From positions 1,456,926 to 1,520,925 of the forward strand of contig NZ_LN890328.1 of NCBI RefSeq assembly GCF_001458595.1: a stretch of 64,000 bases of DNA. Reading direction: 5' to 3'. Below are positions 1 to 9,130 of the stretch, piece by piece. Both the position numbers and the translations under genes were made by a program. Under the pieces are notes generated by a model. That model was not told where the DNA came from. It searched no databases and saw only the letters and a program-made list of their open reading frames with translations. This DNA is from Clostridium neonatale (GTDB taxonomy: Bacteria > Bacillota > Clostridia > Clostridiales > Clostridiaceae). The stretch's first letter is position 1, and every line of letters begins with the position of its first letter.

Positions 1-182
1 ATATATCTATATTATTAAAACGTTTTTAATAATATTCTTACTAAAGCAAAGAACTTTAATACTTCATATTTCTACATATAATTAAGATATAAAAATAACT
101 AAGAAAAACTTTTATTGTTTTTCTTAGTTCATTTTGTCTAGTGTTATACAAATAACACTTATCTTACTAACATAATATATCT

Positions 183-716
183 TTACATTTTGGAAGAATC
201 ACCAAGTATAGTTACTTTAACTGATTTACTTCCCCAATTATAGCATTCAGAAAGACTATTAAAATAGACATCTATCTTATTTCCTTTAACTGAACCGCCA
301 GTATCTGCCGCAACAGCATATCCATATCCTTCGATATACACCATAGTTCCAAGTGGTATTATACTTGGATCCACAGATATTGTACTAATTCCATCTGGAT
401 CTCTTTCGCAGCTCATTCCAGATGATGTTCTTCCACCTCCAGTATAAGCTGTAGCTGAACATATTATTTCTTTATTATTTACAGTCACATTTGATGCCAC
501 TTGATGTGCTGGAACAAATGTAGCATCTCCTTCAGTGTCATAACTAGAAGATATGTTAGTAGTTGATGCTTGTACACTTATTAATGCATCATTTCCTCCA
601 ATAAGTGCAATTGAGTTAATTATTGCATAAGCTGCAACAATCTTTAATGTCATTACTTTCGCCTTTGTAATGTCAGAGAAAACTTTCCTCTTAAAATCTT
701 TTGAATTTTTCAGCAT
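183..716 (-). CDS. 3D domain cell-wall protein
   Basis: This 177-residue protein has a positively charged N-terminus followed by a hydrophobic segment at about residues 22-45, read as a signal peptide or membrane anchor. Its C-terminal half is a 3D domain: the stretch starting ATAYTGGG, then DPSIIPLGTMVYI, then the Asp-containing AADTGGSVKGNKIDVYF. These domains share the double-psi barrel of lytic transglycosylase MltA and are found in clostridial and Bacillus wall-associated proteins. A role in peptidoglycan remodelling is inferred. No SH3 or G5 repeat is present, so the protein is a minimal version. An AAAGGAG ribosome binding site lies just upstream of the ATG. It is divergent from the next gene. 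Confidence 0.8.
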   Translation of the reverse strand: MLKNSKDFKRKVFSDITKAKVMTLKIVAAYAIINSIALIGGNDALISVQASTTNISSSYDTEGDATFVPAHQVASNVTVNNKEIICSATAYTGGGRTSSGMSCERDPDGISTISVDPSIIPLGTMVYIEGYGYAVAADTGGSVKGNKIDVYFNSLSECYNWGSKSVKVTILGDSSKM

Positions 717-1013
717 TATTTTTTCTCCTTTGGCTAGTATTTAATTGTAAAATATACACATTATTAATTTATAAACAATTATGTTTTATATTTTACAATA
801 CTTTTCCTCCTTTGTAAACGTATTTCTATGAACATATTTTTTTATGACTCATTAATTAATAAAATTATTCACTTCTAAAATCCCCATTCAACCTGGATTT
901 TTTCAATTAATCATAAATATATTTTTTAATAATATTAATACATTCTATTAATGAATACATATATTAAAATAATCATATTTTTACTATGTGTGTATTTTGA
1001 AAGGAGATAAAAA

Positions 1014-1307
1014 TTGGTTAAAGTATATAATATTTCAATGAAAACTCCTATAGGAACTCAAAGTGGAAAACTTACTTTTGTAATAAATGAAAATTCTTTA
1101 AGTGGTACCATAATTGGCAATAATATTAGAAGCAGTTTTAATAATGGAAAAATATCAAATAATAATTTTGAGTTTTCAGGAACAATAAATAAAGGATTTC
1201 TTTATATATCATATTATGCTAAAGGAACTTTAAATAAAGATATAATTACTGGAACTGTAAAAACAAAGTATGGGACTTTTTTACTTGAAGGAAATATAAT
1301 TAAGTAA
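1014..1307 (+). CDS. Small beta-rich hypothetical protein
   Basis: I do not recognise a family. The 97-residue protein starts at TTG, preceded by a strong AAAGGAG site about 6 bases upstream. It is built of alternating short beta strands with repeated Gly-Thr-Ile or Gly-Thr-Val turns (SGTIIG, SGTINKG, TGTVKTKYG), suggesting a small beta barrel or sandwich. There is no signal peptide, membrane segment or cysteine. It is followed by a strong hairpin shared with the convergent flagellin gene, so it is probably monocistronic. Confidence 0.6.
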   Translation: MVKVYNISMKTPIGTQSGKLTFVINENSLSGTIIGNNIRSSFNNGKISNNNFEFSGTINKGFLYISYYAKGTLNKDIITGTVKTKYGTFLLEGNIIK

Positions 1308-1336
1308 AAAGATTATTCTTACTTAACTATATAAAT

Positions 1337-1371
1337 AAAAAATAGCTCAAGGTAAACTTGAGCTATTTTTT
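1337..1371. terminator. Bidirectional intrinsic terminator
   Basis: A perfect 15-bp stem (1337-1351 with 1357-1371) closes a 5-base loop, with A-rich and T-rich arms that supply a U tract in both directions. It lies between the convergent small hypothetical gene and the flagellin gene. The flagellin stop codon is inside the stem. Confidence 0.85.
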
Positions 1372-2196
1372 ATTTATTAAAGTTAATACATACTCTGGAT
1401 CATGGTTAGATTGAATCATCATAGACTCTGTAGAATTTATTAATATATTAGATTTTACACTCTCCATAGCTTCATATGCCATATTAGTATCTCTTATTCT
1501 TGATTCAGAAGCCGATACATTTTCTGATGTATTATCTACTGATTTTAGTGAGTGCTGTAATCTATTTTGAACTGAACCTAGATCGACTCTTCTAGTTGAT
1601 ACATCATTTATGGCTTTTGATAAAGAACTTAAAGCTTTTTGTGCATCATCTTGAGTTTTTACATTTAACTTATCAATTCCTAACGAATCACAAGCTATGC
1701 TTTCTATTGGTTTAAAAGAAATTATAAAGCCTGGGTTTTCTCCAACTTGTATATCAAGTCTTTCTCCAGTAGTTCCATAACTTCCATCTAATACTTTTTT
1801 ACCATTATACTCAGTATCTTTTGCTATTCTATCAATTTCTTGTTTTAGTTGTTGTACTTCTTTATCTGCTAAATTCCTGTCATCATCTGTTAAAATTCCA
1901 TTTGAGGTCTGTATTGCTAAAGATGTCATTCTATGAAGAATGTCATGTACCTCTGTTGTAGCACCTTCAATAGTTTGCACTAATGCAATTCCATCTTGAG
2001 TATTGACGCTTCCTTGGTCTAACCCCCTAATTTGACTTCTCATTTTTTCTGATATTCCTAGTCCAGCCGCATCATCAGCAGCATAATTTATTCTCGATCC
2101 AGACGTTAACTTTCTGACTGCTTTAACATTATCTAAATTATTTTTATTTAGCGTCCTACATCCAGATAGAGATGCCATATTATTTTTTATTCTCAA
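1363..2196 (-). CDS. Flagellin (short, divergent)
   Basis: This flagellin of about 277 residues has the D0/D1 N-terminal helices (NNMASLSGCRTLNKNN, KLTSGSRINYAADDAAGLGISEKMR, NTQDGIALVQTIEGA) and the matching C-terminal helices (ASESRIRDTNMAYEAMES). There is almost no central variable domain, so it sits near the minimum size for the family. I chose the TTG at 2196: it aligns with the usual start of flagellins and has an AAGGA about 10 bases upstream, whereas a GTG three codons earlier is too close to that site. The C-terminus (NHDPEYVLTLI) departs from the usual ANQQPQGVLQLL pattern. No other flagellar gene is nearby, so this is a solitary copy. Confidence 0.88.
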   Translation of the reverse strand: MRIKNNMASLSGCRTLNKNNLDNVKAVRKLTSGSRINYAADDAAGLGISEKMRSQIRGLDQGSVNTQDGIALVQTIEGATTEVHDILHRMTSLAIQTSNGILTDDDRNLADKEVQQLKQEIDRIAKDTEYNGKKVLDGSYGTTGERLDIQVGENPGFIISFKPIESIACDSLGIDKLNVKTQDDAQKALSSLSKAINDVSTRRVDLGSVQNRLQHSLKSVDNTSENVSASESRIRDTNMAYEAMESVKSNILINSTESMMIQSNHDPEYVLTLINKK

Positions 2197-2271
2197 TTTA
2201 ACCACATCCTTGTTATAAATCTTACCTTTATTATTTCTCGTATAAGTTAATAAAAACTTTATAAATGTTTT

Positions 2272-2308
2272 TAGGATATCATATTATGTTTTACAATATG
2301 ATATCCTA
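2272..2308 (-). terminator. Hairpin downstream of RND remnant
   Basis: A 14-bp perfect inverted repeat (TAGGATATCATATT and its complement) lies directly after the truncated RND transporter fragment on the minus strand. It is followed by a short A/T-rich tract and is probably the original terminator of the efflux operon. Confidence 0.6.
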
Positions 2309-2336
2309 GCTTATGAAAATAAATATATTCAATTAA

Positions 2337-2519
2337 TTATCCTATTGAATATCCTGTAAACTTAAGTCCCCATATAATACCTATAAATGATAATGGAATT
2401 GTACTCATTATCATAAGTGGCTCTCTTAAATGACCAAACTGCATTACAAAAATTAAACAGATAATTACTAGTGCAAGTATTGATGGAGTTATCATTGATG
2501 TAAATGTACTTGACTGTTC
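2337..2519 (-). pseudogene. RND efflux transporter fragment
   Basis: Reading the minus strand gives about 60 codons that look like the C-terminal membrane part of an AcrB/MMPL-type RND pump. A hydrophobic helix (ITPSILALVIICLIFVMQF) is followed by the typical loop and next helix (LREPLMIMSTIPLSFIGII, then WGLKFTGYSIG). It has no start codon, is preceded by an in-frame stop and ends at TAA. A full RND transporter has about 1,000 residues, so more than 90% of the gene is missing. It lies just downstream of a truncated adaptor gene in the same orientation, which is the normal order of such operons. One large internal deletion explains both fragments. Confidence 0.75.
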
Positions 2520-2550
2520 TTATTTTTCTCCACCTATTTCAAGAGTGTAT

Positions 2551-2808
2551 CTATTCGGAGGCTTGTACACAATGGCCTTCATCAACAGTTATATCTGTTA
2601 TTGTCCCTGGAATCTCAAAAGACAATTTTACAGTTTTTGTAGACGTAATGTTTCCACTTAAGGAAATAATGTTAGAATGATTACTAGCACCAATTAACTG
2701 AGTTGATACTTTTCTTTCAGTTTTCAAAATAACCTCTTCTTCACTTCCGCATCCTGTCAAAAATACACAAGAAATTAGGGATATAATAAATATTTTTTCA
2801 TTATACAA
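2551..2808 (-). pseudogene. Truncated RND periplasmic adaptor lipoprotein
   Basis: The 85-residue reading frame has a lipoprotein signal peptide ending in a lipobox (FLTGC). It continues into the first beta/biotinyl-lipoyl part of a HlyD/AcrA-type adaptor (SGNITSTKTVKLSFEIPGTITDITVDEGHCV), where it stops. Family members have 350-400 residues, so this is an N-terminal fragment. The stop follows the deletion that also removed most of the RND transporter. A TetR-type gene is divergent about 240 bases upstream and probably regulated the lost pump. Confidence 0.75.
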
Positions 2809-3044
2809 ATCCCCTTTCCTTTCTACATATGTATAATAATTATTCCTTGTATATGAACTTTACAAGTGTATATTTATAATTTATACTGTTACTATAAAGT
2901 GTACAAGAGTCATTTTTTTGATTTTTGTATATAAAACTACAGAATAAGCTTTTTTGTATAAATCCGCTCCAAAATCAGCTTATTTTTTCATCATTATTTT
3001 AATATTATTAACTTTTTATTAAATTGCAGAGAGGATCTGATAAA

Positions 3045-3638
3045 ATGAAACATACTCACAAGAAAGATGATTTAAGGATTAGGAGAACATACAAATTGCT
3101 CTCTGAATCACTTTTAGATTTATTGTCTGAAAACAAATTTGAAGATATTAGCGTCACTGATATTTGTGAAAAAGCTATGATTCATCGTACAACTTTTTAT
3201 AAACACTTTGAAGATAAATATCAACTTTTAAAGTTTTGTGTTAAAGAATTTCAAATAAATTTTTCCAAAGAAAATAACTTTGATTATAAATTTAACAATT
3301 TAACTGATTATTATATCAATACTATGAAAAATATTTTAGAGTTTATAACATCTCCAAAGAATAAATCTCAGTTTGTAGCTTTACTTAAAAACAATCGTAA
3401 TTCAATACAAACAATATTTCATGAAACAATAGTTGAAGATGTTATTTTAAAATTAGAAGATGTTAAAAAAAACGGAAATGAGTTCTCAGTCCCAATACCT
3501 ATGATTGCAGAATTCTATGCAGGAGCAATAATTTCTGTAATAAGATGGTGGTTTGAAAGTGATATGACAATATCTGTAGAAGACTTAATAAGATATTCTA
3601 CTTTTCTATCTCAAAAAAATCTTTTTATTAACAACTAG
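3045..3638 (+). CDS. TetR/AcrR family transcriptional regulator
   Basis: This repressor of about 197 residues has an N-terminal TetR helix-turn-helix at about residues 10-55 (RIRRTYKLLSESLLDLL, then ISVTDICEKAMIHRTTFYKHFEDK). The C-terminal ligand domain is helical and includes a TetR_C-like segment (AEFYAGAIISVIRWWFE). I placed the start at the ATG at 3045, which follows a GAGAGG site. A TTG 21 bases earlier overlaps that site and is unlikely. The gene is divergent from the truncated adaptor and RND genes, so it probably controlled that efflux operon and has outlived it. Confidence 0.85.
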   Translation: MKHTHKKDDLRIRRTYKLLSESLLDLLSENKFEDISVTDICEKAMIHRTTFYKHFEDKYQLLKFCVKEFQINFSKENNFDYKFNNLTDYYINTMKNILEFITSPKNKSQFVALLKNNRNSIQTIFHETIVEDVILKLEDVKKNGNEFSVPIPMIAEFYAGAIISVIRWWFESDMTISVEDLIRYSTFLSQKNLFINN

Positions 3639-3642
3639 CTAT

Positions 3643-3694
3643 ATAAGTTATAATTATTACTACAAAATTTTATTGTAATAATAATTATAACTTA
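3643..3694. terminator. Bidirectional terminator
   Basis: A long A/T-rich inverted repeat (ATAAGTTATAATTATTAC with its complement, about 17 bp with a small bulge) lies between the convergent TetR and CarD genes. Confidence 0.7.
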
Positions 3695-4183
3695 TTAACT
3701 TATTGCATATTCTAGCAAATCAATAGCCTCATCTTTAGATAAATTTTTAGCAATAGATATTTCCTCAATAACTATTTTTTTTGATCGGTAAAGAAACTGT
3801 CCTTCTGTGGAATTTAATTCATGTTTAATCTTCAATTTTGTAAGTATATATATAACCTCTAAATAATTCTCAATTGTTCCTATTTTCATTTTTTCAATAA
3901 ACTTTTCTTTTCTATCTTTATAATTGTAATCAGCAAATTCTGAAAAGTTAGCCAGCCTATTTGAAATATCCATTAAAATGTAGTCTATAGTATCGGTATC
4001 ACTTATAAGTCTCACATGAAAATTTTCTACTTTATCTAATGGTAAAACAATTTTCATTGGATTATTTATGAGATGAAATTCATAGTAACTTTTTGTTTCT
4101 CCGTTAATTTCTTTTTCCTCTATACAATCAATTATTCCTACACCATGTTGTGGATAGAATACTACATCACCAATTTGAAACAT
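3695..4183 (-). CDS. CarD-family transcriptional regulator
   Basis: This 162-residue protein opens with the CarD/CdnL/TRCF RNA-polymerase-interacting Tudor-like domain (GDVVFYPQHGVGIIDCIEEKEI, residues about 4-25, continuing to about 60). A helical C-terminal domain follows, as in CdnL proteins that contact promoter DNA. Such proteins bind the RNA polymerase beta subunit and stabilise open complexes. The length is typical for clostridial members. It has its own upstream spacing and appears monocistronic, convergent with the TetR gene. Confidence 0.88.
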   Translation of the reverse strand: MFQIGDVVFYPQHGVGIIDCIEEKEINGETKSYYEFHLINNPMKIVLPLDKVENFHVRLISDTDTIDYILMDISNRLANFSEFADYNYKDRKEKFIEKMKIGTIENYLEVIYILTKLKIKHELNSTEGQFLYRSKKIVIEEISIAKNLSKDEAIDLLEYAIS

Positions 4184-4584
4184 ATAAACACCTCACTAAT
4201 AAAATTTTTTTCAATATTTAGTATCATCAATTTTTATAATTTTATTCCTTTTAGAATTATATTTACCTAAAATACATATAAAAATTATGATCTTTTCATA
4301 TTAAAATAATTCAATATTTTTAATTCTGTTATTAGTTTAATGAGTATATATATGAAAATTCTATATTTCAAATTTATATTTTCATTCATCATATTTAAGA
4401 TAAATCCAATAATGCATCACAACAAATAGCTCTTCTAAATCGTTAATATCATAATGCCTTTCCATCCCCCATACCTATTTTGTAAATTTGCATTTCTAAT
4501 TATATTTTTTGCAGTATTCTTTACCTTTTTAAGTGATATGCATAATTTTTTATTCTTTTTATAAATTTAAAATTGTTAATATGC
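4184..4584. other. Gene-free AT-rich spacer
   Basis: I see no convincing gene between CarD and the terminator at 4585. A short minus-strand frame at 4382-4465 (27 codons, MERHYDINDLEELF onward) has natural-looking composition but no ribosome binding site and no recognised family. It may be the tail of a lost gene. Confidence 0.5.
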
Positions 4585-4633
4585 AAAAAAGAGTAGAATA
4601 GACTTCATAAATATTGAAATCTTATTCTACTCA
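4585..4633 (-). terminator. Displaced terminator, probably of trkAH
   Basis: On the minus strand the stem GAGTAGAATA pairs with its near-complement and is followed by a run of six U residues, a good intrinsic terminator. No gene lies directly upstream of it except the IS element. The gene before that, trkH, ends just on the other side of the IS. The likely history is that this terminated the trk operon before the insertion. Confidence 0.7.
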
Positions 4634-4660
4634 ACTTTAAAACTTTTATATAATTAACTA

Positions 4661-6042
4661 GACTTGTGCAGTAAATAGGAAAAATTTAAGCTACTAGTCC
4701 TAATTTGGCAATAGTAGACTGTAAATCAATCCCGTTATCTGCACATTCATGTGCAAAAGAAACTATTTTTACCAAATAGTTGTTTCGGAAGTGTAATATT
4801 ACATCTCCAATATTTTTAAATTTATATAATTTTTCACATTTGACTCTGAAAATCTCAAGAAAAGTATACGTTAAAAATATCATGCTCCAATATCTATGTA
4901 TTGATTTTAAAGATTGAATTTGAAATTCATCAAAACCAAGAGCTGTTTTATGATATCTATAACTTACTTCAATATCCCAACGCTTTTCGTAATATGAAAT
5001 TATGGTTTTATTATCGAGTGAAACATCCGTACTTATAATGAATGCTGGATTATCAGATAAATCGTTTTTAGTCCAGCTTATAAGTACAACTACATTCTCA
5101 ATATCATTAAGTTTTCCTTCATATCTATAAACATAGTACTTGTTATTACTAGCGGTAACTAAGCTAGTCTCATTAGTCCTAATGTATGAAGAAAACTTTT
5201 TGACATTTGTTTTAATGCCAGCCGGATATATTACTCTGTTAGATTTTATTCTCCCTATAGTGTGACAACCATTTATTAAACCGTGAAGCAAAATTTTTGC
5301 TGAAGTATACCATGAATCAACTAGTAAATAATTGTTTTTAGTTACAGGAGTGAATTCATTAATCAGTTCCATCGCAAGTTCATTTTTATCTAGAAATTTT
5401 TTAGATAGTTTTTTACTCGATTCCTTTCGGTGATATTGTCTAAAATCTAAAGGTATAGAATAATCATTAATCTTATAATGCGATGTAACTAAGCAGTGTG
5501 ACCATTTAGGTTTATTGCCATCAGCATGTGAATTGTGAAAATCTAAGCCTTCAATTTTTTTAGTTGAAGTATTTTTCTTAGTTAAGGTATCATCAATGAT
5601 TAGGAATCCAACATCACTATCTTCACAAGTGTTGGAAATTTCAGATATTGCATGAAATATGCGTTCTTGCGTAACATATTCATGATTCCATGAATATGAA
5701 CTTAGGAACCTTGAACCAGTACTTCGATCTCTATTGCATGTAATTTTATTATGAACAGATGAAATAGTTTTGCTTCCTTCTGTTACAATAATTCCAGATA
5801 CTATATTTACCATATGATTCTTTATCGCAGAAGAATATGGCAGATTTAACTCTGAAATATAGTTGATAATTGTTTCATTTTGGTTTAATATTGTTGTCAG
5901 CATATAAATCTCCTTAGATTTGGTTTCGCAACAATAAATCTAGCATGTTTGAGGTTTATATGCTACTTTTTTATTTAAAATTATACTGGTAAAATGTCAA
6001 TAAAAATCCAATGGTAAATTTTCTCAAATTGATGCACAAGTC
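4661..6042 (-). mobile_element. IS701-like (IS4 superfamily) insertion sequence
   Basis: The element is about 1.38 kb with short terminal inverted repeats: GACTTGTGCA at 4661-4670 and its complement TGCACAAGTC at 6033-6042. It holds a single full-length transposase gene. The right end lies 6 bp from the stop codon of trkH, so it landed between trkH and the operon terminator. I could not define a clean target-site duplication: short AATTA runs flank both ends, but they may be chance in this AT-rich DNA. Confidence 0.75.
4686..5903 (-). CDS. IS701-like DDE transposase
   Basis: This is a 405-residue DDE transposase of the IS4 superfamily. An N-terminal helical region is followed by the catalytic core. 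The first Asp is in GFLIIDDTLTKK, the second in NNYLLVDSWYTS, and the Glu in the YEKRWDIEVSYRYHK signature (Y-x2-R-x3-E-x6-K pattern). The frame is uninterrupted and the length normal, so the element may still be active. It fills most of the IS and is preceded by a GGAGA-type ribosome binding site. Confidence 0.88.
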   Translation of the reverse strand: MLTTILNQNETIINYISELNLPYSSAIKNHMVNIVSGIIVTEGSKTISSVHNKITCNRDRSTGSRFLSSYSWNHEYVTQERIFHAISEISNTCEDSDVGFLIIDDTLTKKNTSTKKIEGLDFHNSHADGNKPKWSHCLVTSHYKINDYSIPLDFRQYHRKESSKKLSKKFLDKNELAMELINEFTPVTKNNYLLVDSWYTSAKILLHGLINGCHTIGRIKSNRVIYPAGIKTNVKKFSSYIRTNETSLVTASNNKYYVYRYEGKLNDIENVVVLISWTKNDLSDNPAFIISTDVSLDNKTIISYYEKRWDIEVSYRYHKTALGFDEFQIQSLKSIHRYWSMIFLTYTFLEIFRVKCEKLYKFKNIGDVILHFRNNYLVKIVSFAHECADNGIDLQSTIAKLGLVA

Positions 6043-6048
6043 AAGTAA

Positions 6049-7497
6049 TTAATAATTTTTTCTCCATATTGATGGGCTAAACATTATAAGCATTGGATAA
6101 ATTTCTAATCTTCCTGCCAGCATACAAAAAGATAAAACAATTTTACTTAAAGGAGAAAACTCCGAAAAGTTTCCAATCGGTCCAACCATTTCAAGACCTG
6201 GTCCTATATTACTTATTGTTGCAATAACAGATGTTGATGTTGTTACCAGATCAAATCCATCTAAAGCTACAATAAACATTGCAATAAGGCTTATTATTAT
6301 ATATCCGCCTAAAAATAGAAAAACACCATGTATTGTATCTTCATCTATAACTTTTCCGTCCATCTTTACACTTTTTACTCTTTTAGGATGAAGTATTTTA
6401 TCGATTTCTCTTTTAATTGCTTTAAATATTATTACTATTCTAACTGTTTTTATTCCACCACCAGTAGAACCTGCCATGGCACCTGCAAACATAAGCATAA
6501 TCAGTATCATCTTACTTAATGTAGGCCATAAATTAAAATCTGCAGTAGCATATCCCGTTGTTGTTATAATAGATGCTACTTGAAATGATGAATCTCTAAT
6601 AGATTTTGATATATCTCCTCCATTAAAATCAATAATATTTATGGCTATTAAAACTATTGATACCAATACCATAAGAATATAATATCTTAATTCTTCAGAC
6701 TTTAATACATCTTTTTTATTCCCTTTAATCATTTGAAAATATAGTGCAAAATTAACACCAAAAAGTATCATAAAAATTGTAATAATCCATTCAACTGCTG
6801 GATTATTAAAAGCCGCTACACTTGCATTCATATTAGAAAATCCACCAGTACCTGCTGTTCCAACTGCATGAAGTGCTGAATCAAACCATGAAAGTCCAGC
6901 TATCTTTAAAAGAACTGTTTCGATCATAGTTAATATAAAATATATTACATATAATATTTTAGCGGTATCCTTTATTCTAGGAACTATTTTTCCTGGATTT
7001 GGTCCTGGACTCTCAGCCTTCAATAAGTGAATTGAATTATTTCCAAGTGAAGGTATAAGCGCAAGTATAAATATTAAAAATCCCATTCCACCTATCCAAT
7101 GTGTAAAACTTCTCCAAAATAAAATTCCGTTTGGAAGTGATTGTACTTCTGTTAAAATTGTTGCACCAGTTGTTGTAAATCCTGATACTGTTTCAAAAAT
7201 AGCATCTACAATTGAAGGAATGCTACCACTAAAAACAAATGGCAGTGCGCCAACAAATGAAATAGTAATCCATGTGAGTCCTACTGTTAAGAATCCTTCT
7301 CTCGCATACATTTCATTTTTTGTAGTCCTAACTTTACATAATGCTATTGCTATTGGAGACATGAGTAATATAGTAAATATAAATGATTTTACTTCAGCTT
7401 CCTTATAATAAAGTGAAATTACTATAGGTATTATTAATAATCCAAGTTCATATTTCAAAACATTTCCTATAATTTTCATGACCATTTTATAGTTCAT
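6049..7497 (-). CDS. trkH: Potassium uptake protein TrkH (membrane subunit)
   Basis: This 482-residue polytopic membrane protein is the K+-translocating subunit of a Trk/Ktr system. Four selectivity-filter-like P-loops are visible as Gly-rich segments: FTTTGATILTE, AVGTAGTGGFSN, ITTTGYATADF, and a last one around ATISNIGPGLE. The signature FWRSFTHWIGGMGFLIF follows the first loop. The C-terminus (MFSPSIWRKNY) is complete despite the IS element inserted 6 bp after the stop. The start is 1 bp after the trkA stop, so the two are co-translated. TrkH works with the cytoplasmic RCK ring formed by TrkA. Confidence 0.93.
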   Translation of the reverse strand: MNYKMVMKIIGNVLKYELGLLIIPIVISLYYKEAEVKSFIFTILLMSPIAIALCKVRTTKNEMYAREGFLTVGLTWITISFVGALPFVFSGSIPSIVDAIFETVSGFTTTGATILTEVQSLPNGILFWRSFTHWIGGMGFLIFILALIPSLGNNSIHLLKAESPGPNPGKIVPRIKDTAKILYVIYFILTMIETVLLKIAGLSWFDSALHAVGTAGTGGFSNMNASVAAFNNPAVEWIITIFMILFGVNFALYFQMIKGNKKDVLKSEELRYYILMVLVSIVLIAINIIDFNGGDISKSIRDSSFQVASIITTTGYATADFNLWPTLSKMILIMLMFAGAMAGSTGGGIKTVRIVIIFKAIKREIDKILHPKRVKSVKMDGKVIDEDTIHGVFLFLGGYIIISLIAMFIVALDGFDLVTTSTSVIATISNIGPGLEMVGPIGNFSEFSPLSKIVLSFCMLAGRLEIYPMLIMFSPSIWRKNY

Positions 7498-7498
7498 T

Positions 7499-8863
7499 TT
7501 ATTTCATACCTCCAGAAAAAATCCCGCTAAGACTTAATAAGTTTGCGTTTTGAGTGACTACTATAACCCTATCGTCAGGATTTAGATGATCATCTCCTGT
7601 TGGTATTATTATTTTATTATCTCTAACTATTGTTGCTATTAAACTATTTTCAATAAAACACATATCCTTTAATTTAACATCTATGTACTTAGTGTTATTA
7701 CTAACTATAAATTCTATTGCTTCAGCTTTTTCATTACATATTTTATATACATTTTCAATAGGACATGTTTTCTTATTTTTTAAAGTTCTAACGTATCTTA
7801 TTATTTTCCCTGCCGTAACACTTTTAGGACTTATTGTAGAATTTATTCCTACTGTTTGTGCTATTTCAGTATAATTATCTCTTGTTATTTTAGTTATTAT
7901 ATTTTTAACATCATTTTTAGATGCAAAAAGCGATGCTATTAAGTTATCTTCATCTCTTCCCGTAAGTGCAATAAACGCATCACTATCTGTAAGATTTTCT
8001 GACAATAATAAATCTTGATCCATTCCATCCCCATTTATTATAATTGAATCTGGAAGAAGTTCTGTAAGTTCTTCACACTTTTTCAAATCTGATTCTATTA
8101 TCTTACTATGAACTCCTACTTCACTTATAATCTTTGCAAGGTAATAACTAATTTTTCCTCCACCTATTATCATGGCACTTTTTACACGCTTTTTATATTT
8201 CCCAAGTCTTTTGAAAAACTCTTGTATATCATTATGTTCCCCTATTACATACACTCTATCATCATTATGGAAAATATAATCTCCTCTTGGAATTAAGAAC
8301 TTTCCATCACGTTCCACTCCACAAAATATTAAATTTCCTCTTATAAAATCTATCTCACTAATCTTTTTATTAATTAGTCCGCTACTTTCAGAAACATTAA
8401 ATCCAACCATATTAACTCTATTGTTTGCAAAATTATCTATACTGCTTACTGATGGATATTTTATTAGTTTTGCAATTTCTGTAGCTGCTGCTTTCTCAGG
8501 ATTAATAACTAAGTCTATTCCAACTGCCTCAGTTAAAAGTGTTATTTCCTCATCATATCCTGGATTTCTCACCCTTGCTACAGTATATTTTGCGCCTAAT
8601 TTTTTTCCTGAAAGTGAACAAAGCATATTAAGCTCATCACTATTTGTAACAGAAATTAAAAGATCTGCTTCTCTAATTCCAGCCTCGTAAAGTACTTTTA
8701 AACTTGTACAGTTTCCTTTAATGCACATTACATCTAAATTATTATTTATTCTTTCTAGTGCCTGAATCTTATCATCAATAATTGTTACATCATCATTACC
8801 TTGTGACAAATACTTAGCTATATTATAGCCTACCTTACCCGCACCTACGATTATAATATTCAT
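7499..8863 (-). CDS. trkA: Potassium uptake regulatory protein TrkA
   Basis: This 454-residue cytoplasmic gating subunit has two tandem RCK halves, each with a Rossmann NAD-binding fold (MNIIIVGAGKVGYNIAKYL at the start, SAMIIGGGKISYYLAKI near residue 230) and a TrkA-C subdomain (GDDRVYVIGE-type ends; the last is DDRVIVVTQNANLL). This bipartite architecture is typical of TrkA rather than single-RCK KtrA. It is the first gene of a two-gene operon with trkH, 1 bp apart. Confidence 0.93.
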   Translation of the reverse strand: MNIIIVGAGKVGYNIAKYLSQGNDDVTIIDDKIQALERINNNLDVMCIKGNCTSLKVLYEAGIREADLLISVTNSDELNMLCSLSGKKLGAKYTVARVRNPGYDEEITLLTEAVGIDLVINPEKAAATEIAKLIKYPSVSSIDNFANNRVNMVGFNVSESSGLINKKISEIDFIRGNLIFCGVERDGKFLIPRGDYIFHNDDRVYVIGEHNDIQEFFKRLGKYKKRVKSAMIIGGGKISYYLAKIISEVGVHSKIIESDLKKCEELTELLPDSIIINGDGMDQDLLLSENLTDSDAFIALTGRDEDNLIASLFASKNDVKNIITKITRDNYTEIAQTVGINSTISPKSVTAGKIIRYVRTLKNKKTCPIENVYKICNEKAEAIEFIVSNNTKYIDVKLKDMCFIENSLIATIVRDNKIIIPTGDDHLNPDDRVIVVTQNANLLSLSGIFSGGMK

Positions 8864-9130
8864 TTTCTATCTCCTTATTAAAAATCAACTTAATTATTTT
8901 TAAATTACAATTATACATTATACAACAAATTCTCTTAAAGTTAATACTATATTCTTTAAAATGTCTACAGTTTTCTACTTTTTATTAGATAATTAAAAAT
9001 TCCTTTAATTTATTATTCCACTGTTTATATAGAATTATAACTATTTAACAAATCTATTTAATTTTTAACTCAGTAGATTTTATTTCTATATTAGCATATG
9101 ATATAAAAAGTAATATTTTCAAGGTACAAA

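Noticed and set aside
813..828. Possible CcpA cre-like site TTGTAAACGTATTT
   Set aside because: It fits the consensus except for one core position and stands before genes with no clear carbon-control link. A similar half appears by chance at about 9774.
4073..4270. 65-codon plus-strand frame opposite CarD
   Set aside because: Mostly antisense to the CarD N-terminus, rich in Phe/Tyr/Ile as expected from A/T-rich reverse reading.
4382..4465. 27-codon minus-strand frame MERHYDINDLEELF
   Set aside because: No ribosome binding site, no family and a stop just upstream. It is too short to support as a gene and is mentioned only as part of the spacer.
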